From an uncultured Oscillospiraceae bacterium (GTDB lineage: Bacteria > Bacillota_A > Clostridia > Oscillospirales > Oscillospiraceae): 5,236 bases of DNA. Both the position numbers and the translations under genes were made by a program. Positions within the stretch are counted from its first letter, which is position 1, and each line of letters begins with the position of its first letter. This document shows positions 1-4,252 of this stretch, one piece after another. The stretch is taken from positions 1 through 5,236 of the forward strand of contig CAJTTS010000177.1 of NCBI GenBank assembly GCA_910579155.1, given 5' to 3'. The notes under the pieces are model-generated. The model was not told where the DNA came from. It saw only the letters and a program-made list of their open reading frames with translations, and ran no database searches.

Positions 1-793
1 GCACGCCCTCCTTGCGGCCCACCAGCCGTCCGGCGGCAAAGGCGTCCTCGTTGGAGACAGGGATGATCTCGTCATAGACGGCGGTATCCAGCGCCTCCGG
101 GACAAAGCCAGCGCCGATGCCCTGAATTTTGTGAGACCCGGAGCGGCCCTCGCTGAGCACGGGGGAATCCTTGGGCTCCACTGCCACCACTTTCACCGCC
201 GGGTTCTGCTCCTTGAGGTACTGTCCCACGCCGGTGATGGTGCCGCCGGTGCCCACGCCGGCCACAAAGATGTCCACCTGCCCATCGGTGTCTGCCCAAA
301 TCTCCGGGCCGGTGGCGGCGCGGTGGGCGGCGGGGTTGGCGGGGTTGACAAACTGGCCGGGGATGAAGCTGTCGGGAATCTCCTGGGCCAGCTCCTCCGC
401 CTTGGCGATGGCCCCCTTCATCCCCTTGGCCCCCTCGGTGAGTACCAGCTCCGCGCCGTAGGCCTTCATCAGCTGGCGGCGCTCCACGCTCATGGTCTCC
501 GGCATAGTGATGATGATGCGGTAGCCCCGGGCGGCGGCTACCGAGGCCAGGCCGATCCCGGTGTTGCCGGAGGTGGGCTCGATGATAGTGGAACCGGGTT
601 TCAGCTTTCCGCTGGCCTCGGCCTCGTCGATCATCGCCTTTGCGATGCGGTCCTTTACCGATCCGGCTGGGTTGAAGTACTCCAGCTTGGCCAGAATACG
701 GGCACCCAGCCCTGCGTCCTCTTCGATGTGGGTCAGCTCCAGCAGGGGTGTTTTGCCGATCAGTTGGTCGGCGGATGTGTAGATATTGGACAT
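1..793 (-). CDS. cysK: Cysteine synthase (O-acetylserine sulfhydrylase), C-terminus cut by window edge
   Basis: PLP-dependent enzyme that makes L-cysteine from O-acetylserine and sulfide in the cytoplasm. Translating the minus strand from the ATG at 793 gives 264 uninterrupted residues. It carries the family's PLP-lysine motif (PAGSVKDR, Lys47), the substrate-binding loop TSGNTG (residues 74-79) and the phosphate-binding GTGGT loop (181-185). CysK proteins are usually about 300-310 residues, so roughly the last 40-45 lie beyond the left edge. The start is supported by AGAAGG seven bases upstream (801-806) and by an N-terminus ([20 protein letters not shown]) that aligns with the family. It is the last gene visible in the minus-strand operon, 38 bp after the transporter gene and with no promoter seen in between, so probably cotranscribed with metY. 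A cystathionine beta-synthase-type relative is less likely, given the short N-terminus and the classical CysK motifs. Confidence 0.95.
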   Translation of the reverse strand, partial: MSNIYTSADQLIGKTPLLELTHIEEDAGLGARILAKLEYFNPAGSVKDRIAKAMIDEAEASGKLKPGSTIIEPTSGNTGIGLASVAAARGYRIIITMPETMSVERRQLMKAYGAELVLTEGAKGMKGAIAKAEELAQEIPDSFIPGQFVNPANPAAHRAATGPEIWADTDGQVDIFVAGVGTGGTITGVGQYLKEQNPAVKVVAVEPKDSPVLSEGRSGSHKIQGIGAGFVPEALDTAVYDEIIPVSNEDAFAAGRLVGRKEGV

Positions 794-831
794 GCTAAGA
801 CCTTCTTTCCTTCAACTTGTGAAAATGGTTT

Positions 832-1368
832 TCAAACAGGATAAGATTGACACCATTGATCCCAGATTTTTGTCAGGCGGCAGGGAAAACAGATCACAAT
901 CCCGCAAACAGCACCCACAACGGCTTGCAGGATTTGGAAGGGCAGCTTTAAGATCGCATACTCGGGCGTGCTGTATACAAAGGTCCTGCCCAGAGAGTAG
1001 CCCACTACCATGATAACGGCCCCCAAGGTCACGCCCAGCACAGCCCCGCCGAATCGGTTTTTGGAAAAACCATGGGCGCAGAGGGAAATGACAGCGGCTT
1101 GCAGTCTGTGGGTGACCAGAGAGACAAACATAGGTGCCGGGTAAAAGAACATATCCCCCAGGAACGCGCCGAGCCCGCCCACCGCAAATGCGCCAACAGG
1201 GTCCAGCAGGATGGCGGCGGTACAGATTACGATGTCATTCAAATAGAGGTGCCCACCCGGCACCGGCATCCCAAAGGAGCTGAGGGCGATATTCATCGCC
1301 ATAAATACGGCGGTCACGGTCAGCCAGCGCACAGGGGCGCGTCGGCGCAAAGATTCGGAGTTCACCAC
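832..1368 (-). CDS. ECF transporter S component (substrate-binding membrane protein), substrate unknown
   Basis: A 178-residue, strongly hydrophobic protein with about six predicted membrane segments (roughly residues 14-34, 42-55, 56-72, 77-97, 107-127 and 145-163) and a basic N-terminus. Size, topology and the stretch around residues 38-90 (GGHLYLNDIVICTAAILLDP, then a Gly-rich AVGGLGAFLGD segment) resemble S components of energy-coupling factor importers of the PF07155/HmpT-like type. These bind a vitamin or small metabolite and work with shared EcfA/EcfA'/EcfT subunits, none of which is in this window. The start is GTG at 1368, with GGAGGGGG at 1374-1381 five bases upstream; the GTG at 1365 is an equally possible start. 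It lies 14 bp after metY and 38 bp before cysK, so it belongs to the sulfur operon. From this I infer a sulfur-related or PLP-related substrate (methionine or cysteine precursor, thiazole, pyridoxine). The family call is fairly sure, the substrate is a guess. Confidence 0.8.
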   Translation of the reverse strand: MVNSESLRRRAPVRWLTVTAVFMAMNIALSSFGMPVPGGHLYLNDIVICTAAILLDPVGAFAVGGLGAFLGDMFFYPAPMFVSLVTHRLQAAVISLCAHGFSKNRFGGAVLGVTLGAVIMVVGYSLGRTFVYSTPEYAILKLPFQILQAVVGAVCGIVICFPCRLTKIWDQWCQSYPV

Positions 1369-1373
1369 AGATT

Positions 1374-1381
1374 CCCCCTCC
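1374..1381 (-). promoter_or_regulatory. Ribosome binding site deciding the GTG start of the S component
   Basis: Reading the minus strand, GGAGGGGG sits five bases before the GTG at 1368 and eight before the GTG at 1365. It lies in the 14-bp gap after the metY stop codon, so the transporter gene has its own initiation site and does not rely only on coupling. No ATG lies at a suitable distance, so a GTG start is the best reading. Confidence 0.75.
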
Positions 1382-1382
1382 G

Positions 1383-2669
1383 TTACCCCCGCGCCACAGC
1401 GGCGAAGCCCTGTTCCAGGTCGGCAATGATGTCGTCGATATGCTCGGTGCCGATGGACAGGCGGATGGTGTTGGGCTTGATGCCCTGATCCAGCAGCTCC
1501 TCGGGGGAGAGCTGGGAGTGAGTGGTGGTGGCCGGGTGGATCACCAGCGACTTCACATCCGCCACATTGGCCAGCAGGGAGAAGATTTCCAGGCTGTCGA
1601 TGAATTTGTGGGCCTCCTCCTGCCCGCCCTTAATCTCAAAGGTAAAAATGGAAGCACCGCCGTTGGGGAAATACTTCTCGTACAGGGCATGATCGGGGTG
1701 GTCAGGCAAAGACGGGTGGTTGACCTTCTCCACTTGGGGGTGACTGGATAGGAACTTCACCACTTTTTTGGTGTTTTCAGCGTGACGCTCCAGCCGCAGG
1801 GAGAGGGTCTCCACTCCCTGGAGGAGCAGGAAAGCATTGAAAGGGGAAATGGTAGCCCCGGTATCCCGCAGGAGGATGGCCCGGATATAGGTGACAAAGG
1901 CGGCGGGGCCAACGGCGTCCGCGAAGCTGACCCCGTGGTAGCTGGGGTTAGGGTTGGCAATGGGGGCGTATTTGCCGGAGGCTTTCCAGTCGAACTTTCC
2001 GCTGTCTACGATGATGCCGCCCAGGGTGGTGCCATGTCCGCCGATAAACTTGGTGGCGGAGTGGACCACGATGTCCGCGCTATGCTCGATGGGCCGGATG
2101 AGGTAGGGCGTACCGAAGGTGTTGTCGATGACCAGGGGCAGGCCGTGGGCGTGAGCAATGGCCGCAATGGCGTCAATGTCAGGGATGTCGCTGTTAGGAT
2201 TGCCCAGGGTTTCCAGATAGACGGCCTTGGTGTTGGGCCGGATAGCGGCGGTGACGGCCTCCAGGTCGTGGGCGTCCACAAAGGTGGTCTCCACCCCGAA
2301 CTGGGGCAGGGTGTGGGCCAGCAGGTTGTAACTGCCGCCGTAGATGGTCTTTTGGGCCACGATGTGATCCCCCGCCTGGGCCAACGCCTGGATGGTATAG
2401 GTGATCGCCGCGGCGCCGGAGGCCAGCGCCAGCGCCGCCACGCCCCCCTCCAGAGCGGCGATCCGCTTCTCCAGCACGTCCTGGGTGGAGTTGGTCAGCC
2501 GTCCGTAGATGTTCCCTGCGTCCGCCAAACCAAACCGGGCAGCGGCGTGGGCGGAGTTGCGGAAGACATAGCTGGTGGTCTGGTAGATGGGCACCGCCCT
2601 GGCGTCGGTGGCGGGGTCGGGCTGCTCCTGCCCCACATGGAGCTGCAATGTCTCAAACTTATAACTCAT
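1383..2669 (-). CDS. metY: O-acetylhomoserine sulfhydrylase (O-acetylhomoserine aminocarboxypropyltransferase)
   Basis: PLP enzyme of the Cys/Met metabolism family that converts O-acetylhomoserine plus sulfide to homocysteine, the direct-sulfhydrylation route to methionine. The 428-residue length is typical of MetY and longer than the roughly 380-residue cystathionine gamma-synthase/lyase group. Visible motifs are YGR at 55-57 (cofactor phosphate contact from the neighbouring subunit), the ASG turn at 83-85, the PLP-ring Asp182 in VIDNTFGTPYL, and the Schiff-base lysine Lys207 in HSATKFIGGHG. The C-terminal PNTIRLSIGTEHIDDIIADL is also characteristic. The ATG at 2669 follows a GAGGGGG-type ribosome binding site and a perfect consensus promoter. 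It is the first gene of the operon with the ECF S component and cysK, so one transcript makes both homocysteine and cysteine synthases. Some family members also accept O-acetylserine, so a minor cysteine synthase activity cannot be excluded. Confidence 0.95.
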   Translation of the reverse strand: MSYKFETLQLHVGQEQPDPATDARAVPIYQTTSYVFRNSAHAAARFGLADAGNIYGRLTNSTQDVLEKRIAALEGGVAALALASGAAAITYTIQALAQAGDHIVAQKTIYGGSYNLLAHTLPQFGVETTFVDAHDLEAVTAAIRPNTKAVYLETLGNPNSDIPDIDAIAAIAHAHGLPLVIDNTFGTPYLIRPIEHSADIVVHSATKFIGGHGTTLGGIIVDSGKFDWKASGKYAPIANPNPSYHGVSFADAVGPAAFVTYIRAILLRDTGATISPFNAFLLLQGVETLSLRLERHAENTKKVVKFLSSHPQVEKVNHPSLPDHPDHALYEKYFPNGGASIFTFEIKGGQEEAHKFIDSLEIFSLLANVADVKSLVIHPATTTHSQLSPEELLDQGIKPNTIRLSIGTEHIDDIIADLEQGFAAVARG

Positions 2670-2701
2670 GGGAATGATCCCCCTCTCTCTAAATTGACGC
2701 C

Positions 2702-2730
2702 ATTATATTCCTATAAACCTACTTTGTCAA
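2702..2730 (-). promoter_or_regulatory. Consensus sigma-A-type promoter for the metY operon
   Basis: On the minus strand the -35 box is TTGACA (2725-2730) and the -10 box is TATAAT (2702-2707), with exactly 17 bases between them: a perfect housekeeping promoter. Transcription should begin near 2695, leaving a leader of only about 26 nt before the metY ATG at 2669. That is too short for an S-box (SAM) riboswitch or a T-box. A promoter this strong implies that expression is held down by a repressor. Confidence 0.9.
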
Positions 2731-2738
2731 TAGGTATA
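2714..2738. promoter_or_regulatory. Candidate Rrf2-type operator overlapping the metY -35 box
   Basis: A 25-bp imperfect palindrome TAAACCTA-N9-TAGGTATA, with ACCTA/TAGGT perfect and one mismatch further out. It is centred on 2726 and covers the whole metY -35 box (2725-2730). Its right end lies 10 bp before the -35 of the divergent rrf2 gene. Operators of CymR and other Rrf2 proteins are AT-rich dyads of about this length, and the adjacent gene encodes such a protein. Binding here would block the metY promoter and could also affect rrf2. The dyad is seen; its use by this regulator is inferred. Confidence 0.5.
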
Positions 2739-2748
2739 GTGGTGTCGC

Positions 2749-2777
2749 TTGAAATCCTATTAACCTTGTGGTATGAT
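2749..2777 (+). promoter_or_regulatory. Promoter for the rrf2 regulator gene
   Basis: TTGAAA (2749-2754), 17 bases, then TATGAT (2772-2777): a near-consensus sigma-A-type promoter facing right, back to back with the metY promoter. The predicted transcription start near 2784 lies just upstream of the ribosome binding site at 2788. This makes a start codon at 2786 implausible. Confidence 0.8.
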
Positions 2778-2787
2778 AGGGAAAAAT

Positions 2788-2794
2788 GGAGGGG
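2788..2794 (+). promoter_or_regulatory. Ribosome binding site deciding the rrf2 start
   Basis: GGAGGGG lies six bases before the ATG at 2801. An upstream in-frame ATG at 2786 overlaps this site and has no ribosome binding site of its own, so the coding region should begin at 2801. Confidence 0.8.
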
Positions 2795-2800
2795 ATTTTT

Positions 2801-3211
2801 ATGATGATTTCCACAAAGGGCAGATATGCGCTTCGTTTTTTGGTAGACCTCGCGGAGCATCAAGGTGATGGATTTGTGCCGCTGAAGGATATATCCACCC
2901 GCCAGGAGATTTCGGAGAAGTATCTGGAGATCGTGGTAAAGGAACTGGTAAAGGGCGGTCTGCTTGCCGCAATGCGGGGAAAGGGCGGAGGATACCGGCT
3001 GAACCGCGCCCCGGAGGAGTACAGTGTAAAGGCTGTCCTTGAACTGATGGAGGGGCCGCTGGCCCCCGTCGCCTGTCTGGAACCGGGACAGGATGCCTGT
3101 CCCCGGAGCAACGGCTGCCGGACGCTCCCGCTGTGGCAAGGGCTGGATAAGGTTATCTCTGATTATCTGGCGCAGTTTACTTTAGCGGATTTGTGCGACA
3201 AGAATTTTTAA
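2801..3211 (+). CDS. Rrf2-family transcriptional regulator with IscR-like cysteine triad
   Basis: A 136-residue protein starting MMISTKGRYALRFLVDLAEH, the standard N-terminus of Rrf2 winged helix-turn-helix regulators. The recognition helix region is about residues 37-51 (EISEKYLEIVVKELV), followed by the wing RGKGGGYRL (59-67). Three cysteines, Cys92, Cys100 and Cys106 (spacing C-x7-C-x5-C), fall where IscR and NsrR bind an Fe-S cluster, and a fourth, Cys132, is near the end. The gene diverges from the metY-ECF-cysK operon with a dyad in the shared promoter region, so by analogy with CymR I infer that it represses the sulfur genes. The cysteines suggest it may instead, or also, sense Fe-S or redox status. 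The ATG at 2801 was chosen over 2786 because of the ribosome binding site at 2788-2794. No separate terminator follows; read-through would end at the hairpin finishing at 3404. Confidence 0.92.
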   Translation: MMISTKGRYALRFLVDLAEHQGDGFVPLKDISTRQEISEKYLEIVVKELVKGGLLAAMRGKGGGYRLNRAPEEYSVKAVLELMEGPLAPVACLEPGQDACPRSNGCRTLPLWQGLDKVISDYLAQFTLADLCDKNF

Positions 3212-3229
3212 ATAAAGTAGAAACCAATA

Positions 3230-3259
3230 TTGACTGACATCTGTTTTATATGTTATGAT
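3230..3259 (+). promoter_or_regulatory. Promoter upstream of the structured RNA candidate
   Basis: TTGACT (3230-3235) followed after 18 bases by TATGAT (3254-3259); TTATGA at 3253 gives a 17-base spacer. It starts 19 bp after the rrf2 stop codon. No credible open reading frame with a ribosome binding site follows on the plus strand before the hairpin terminator, so the transcript would be short and non-coding, starting near 3266. Confidence 0.6.
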
Positions 3260-3265
3260 AATCTT

Positions 3266-3404
3266 GCTTCATCAGAAAGCGACAACTGAATAGGCTATAC
3301 TGATTGGAACAGTAAAAGCCGGTTACATACGCAATCCAAACAGACACCAGTAGGGCGAGAGCCGTCGTGCTGGTGTGGTTGTGTATGCAACCGGCTTCTT
3401 TTTT
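3266..3404 (+). ncRNA. Candidate small structured RNA of about 140 nt ending in a terminator hairpin
   Basis: A promoter at 3230-3259 is followed by about 50 nt of leader (3266-3315) and then a long interrupted hairpin with a T-tract. No coding frame on the plus strand has a ribosome binding site here. I do not recognise it as a named RNA family. It could be an independent regulatory RNA, an antisense or copy-control RNA of the mobile element, or simply an elaborate terminator behind a fortuitous promoter. It lies at the junction between the chromosomal sulfur region and the mobilization module. Boundaries are estimated from the promoter and the T-tract. Confidence 0.45.
3316..3404 (+). terminator. 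Long hairpin terminator
   Basis: The outer stem AAGCCGGTT (3316-3324) pairs perfectly with AACCGGCTT (3389-3397). It continues inward as CATAC (3326-3330) with GTATG (3383-3387), CAA (3332-3334) with TTG (3379-3381), CC (3336-3337) with GG (3377-3378), and ACACCAG (3344-3350) with CTGGTGT (3370-3376), broken by single-base mismatches and a six-base bulge. The apical loop is 19 nt. Six T residues at 3399-3404 follow the stem. The shape is that of a Rho-independent terminator, but the arm of about 35 nt is far longer than needed, which suggests the stem has an extra role. It would also terminate rrf2 read-through. Confidence 0.75.
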
Positions 3405-3525
3405 GCCCTTAATAACTGAATGACCGTCTGAATGGGATACTATGCCATGATTCCGCTGTGGAGCGAGCAAGACAACGCCGTTAAAAAGGGGCAGGAACAC
3501 CATTCGGAGAAAACGGCAAAACAGT
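3405..3525. other. Non-coding stretch, no gene seen
   Basis: This sequence links the terminator hairpin to the hairpin array. A possible reading frame from the ATG at 3432 runs to 3692, but it has no ribosome binding site and reads straight through the inverted repeats, so I do not call it. The only structure is a loose GCCGTT (3477-3482) and AACGGC (3512-3517) pair, centred at 3497. It falls about 39 bp before the first array hairpin but has its half-sites in the opposite orientation. Confidence 0.5.
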
Positions 3526-3669
3526 GTGACGGTAAAACGCCGTCACTTAACCTCCCCAAAATTTACCCTGACGGCATTTTGCTGTCTATCTGTCCTGACC
3601 CTGACCGTGACGGCAGAATTGCCGTCACTCAACCAACTGAGGCTAACCATGACGGCAGTTTTGCCGTCA
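3526..3669. repeat. Array of four TGACGGCA/TGCCGTCA hairpins at about 41-bp spacing
   Basis: Four inverted repeats share one core. H1, 3526-3546: GTGACGG/CCGTCAC, 7-base loop. H2, 3570-3586: GACGGC/GCTGTC, 5-base loop, one G-T wobble (degenerate copy). H3, 3607-3628: GTGACGGCA/TGCCGTCAC, perfect 9-bp arms, loop GAAT. H4, 3650-3669: TGACGGCA/TGCCGTCA, perfect 8-bp arms, loop GTTT. Centres are at 3536, 3578, 3617.5 and 3659.5, so spacings are 42, 39.5 and 42 bp, close to four helical turns. The sequences between are unrelated and there is no T-tract, so these are neither CRISPR repeats nor terminators. A lone half-site, ACGGCAGAA as in H3, recurs at 3929-3937 just before mobC. Placement upstream of mobilization genes suggests protein-binding iterons or single-strand folding sites in the transfer origin. 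Confidence 0.8.
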
Positions 3670-3680
3670 CCTTTGAGCAG

Positions 3681-3694
3681 CATCACAGGTGATG
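3681..3694. repeat. Short perfect palindrome CATCAC-AG-GTGATG
   Basis: Six-base arms around a 2-bp centre at 3687.5, lying between the hairpin array and the 42-bp palindrome. It shares the GCATCA half-site and the 2-bp spacer with the core of the larger palindrome centred 45 bp downstream (3732.5). The two may be related binding sites for one dimeric protein; this is inference. Confidence 0.5.
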
Positions 3695-3711
3695 TTACTT
3701 TTGTACGGGCT

Positions 3712-3753
3712 ATCTCTGAGAATGGCATCATCCATGATGCCATTCTCAGAGAT
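3712..3753. repeat. 42-bp palindrome with perfect 20-bp arms
   Basis: The left arm (3712-3731, beginning ATCTCTGAG and ending GGCATCAT) and right arm (3734-3753) are exact reverse complements, separated only by CC (3732-3733). Symmetry stops abruptly at both ends. No T-tract follows, so it is not a normal terminator. As single-stranded DNA during conjugative transfer it would form a very stable hairpin. Possible roles are a relaxosome or oriT stem, a single-strand initiation site, or a binding site for a dimeric or tetrameric protein. The structure is certain, the role unknown. Confidence 0.9.
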
Positions 3754-3839
3754 GAGACGGGCCAAACGCAACTGCCTCAGCGCACCCTCTCAGAAAGAAG
3801 CCGACCCCGCCCACTTCCCACACCCCAGGAGCAGCAGAA

Positions 3840-3937
3840 CTATCCCTGTCCACGGGGATAGCGAGCATCGGATTTCGCCCCCCACGGGGCAAAATCCATT
3901 CCCAGGGGAGACCCCTGAATACCCCCCCACGGCAGAA
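3840..3937 (+). other. Candidate origin of transfer (oriT) with three GC-rich hairpins
   Basis: Three hairpins stand side by side just before mobC. The first is CTATCCC/GGGATAG (3840-3861, 8-base loop). The second is GATTT-c-GCCCC/GGGGC-a-AAATC (3871-3896, loop CCAC). The third is ATT-cc-CAGGGG/CCCCTG-AAT (3898-3920, loop AGA). CCACGG occurs three times, at 3850-3855, 3882-3887 and 3927-3932, the first two in or at the loops of hairpins. In mobilizable elements the oriT usually lies immediately upstream of the mobC and relaxase genes and consists of such inverted repeats next to the nick site. I cannot identify the nick. The limits are approximate, and the hairpin array and 42-bp palindrome to the left may be part of the same locus. 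Confidence 0.5.
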
Positions 3938-3949
3938 ATTTGATAGAAT

Positions 3950-3954
3950 GGAGG
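3950..3954 (+). promoter_or_regulatory. Ribosome binding site deciding the TTG start of mobC
   Basis: GGAGG stands seven bases before the TTG at 3962. No ATG or GTG in this frame lies at a suitable distance, and a start here keeps the whole ribbon-helix-helix N-terminus. Confidence 0.75.
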
Positions 3955-3961
3955 AATCATT

Positions 3962-4252
3962 TTGAGCGCGAGTGATGAAAAGGTACGGCTGAAAATCAGA
4001 CTGACAGAAGAAGAAAAGGCCAAGTTGGAGCATAACGCCACTCTGTGCGGCCTGACCCAATCCGAATACTTTCGGCAAATTTGTTTGGGCCCGCGCCCCC
4101 GGCCCAAGCAGCCCCCAGAGTTTTGGGAACTGCTAAACGCCCTATATGAAATCCACGATAAGCTGGAACGACTGACCGCCTACTGCTCGGAAGCTGCCGA
4201 GGAATGTTCCCGGCTTGAGCGTCTTGTCCTGTTTTTGCAGGGGGTGGCGTGA
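3962..4252 (+). CDS. mobC: MobC-like relaxosome accessory protein (ribbon-helix-helix)
   Basis: A 96-residue charged protein. Residues 7-43 (KVRLKIRLTEEEKAKLEHNA, then a helix beginning near LTQSEYFRQ) match the short strand and two helices of ribbon-helix-helix proteins in the MobC/MobA-accessory group. A Pro-rich linker (44-52) leads to a C-terminal helical, coiled-coil-like segment (about 54-92), probably for oligomerisation or relaxase contact. Such proteins bind the origin of transfer and help the relaxase open and nick DNA in the cytoplasm. It begins with TTG at 3962 behind GGAGG, just downstream of the inverted-repeat region that would be its target. Its stop overlaps the relaxase start by one base (TGATG, 4250-4254), so the two are translationally coupled. 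The family is assigned from architecture and context, and individual members differ strongly in sequence. Confidence 0.82.
   Translation: MSASDEKVRLKIRLTEEEKAKLEHNATLCGLTQSEYFRQICLGPRPRPKQPPEFWELLNALYEIHDKLERLTAYCSEAAEECSRLERLVLFLQGVA

Noticed and set aside
2670..2701. SAM riboswitch or T-box ahead of metY
   Set aside because: The consensus promoter places the transcription start near 2695, leaving about 26 nt of leader, too short for either element.
3284..3421. Direct repeat AACTGAAT (3284-3291 and 3414-3421) flanking the hairpin, as a target-site duplication
   Set aside because: Eight bases can recur by chance, and the enclosed 122 bp has no terminal inverted repeats at those borders, so a miniature transposon is not supported.
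3246..3503. Minus-strand frame of 85 residues across the structured RNA
   Set aside because: It follows the arms of the hairpin and overlaps the plus-strand promoter. No ribosome binding site or promoter supports it. The apparent conservation one might expect would come from the RNA structure.
3526..3669. CRISPR array
   Set aside because: Repeats are only about 20 bp, vary in loop and arm, and are separated by about 20 bp rather than uniform 30-40 bp spacers. No cas gene is in the window.
3432..3692. Possible 86-residue reading frame over the hairpin array
   Set aside because: The ATG has no ribosome binding site, the frame runs through four inverted repeats, and the protein shows no domain, signal or membrane segment. 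More likely a by-product of the repeat region.
3673..3700. Promoter for mobC (TTGAGC-N16-TTACTT)
   Set aside because: The -10 match is poor and the palindromes interfere with a clear reading. No convincing promoter for mobC was found, so none is annotated.
3746..4107. Minus-strand frames opposite mobC and the oriT-like region
   Set aside because: They overlap the well-supported mobC gene and the inverted repeats, lack ribosome binding sites and show no recognisable protein features.
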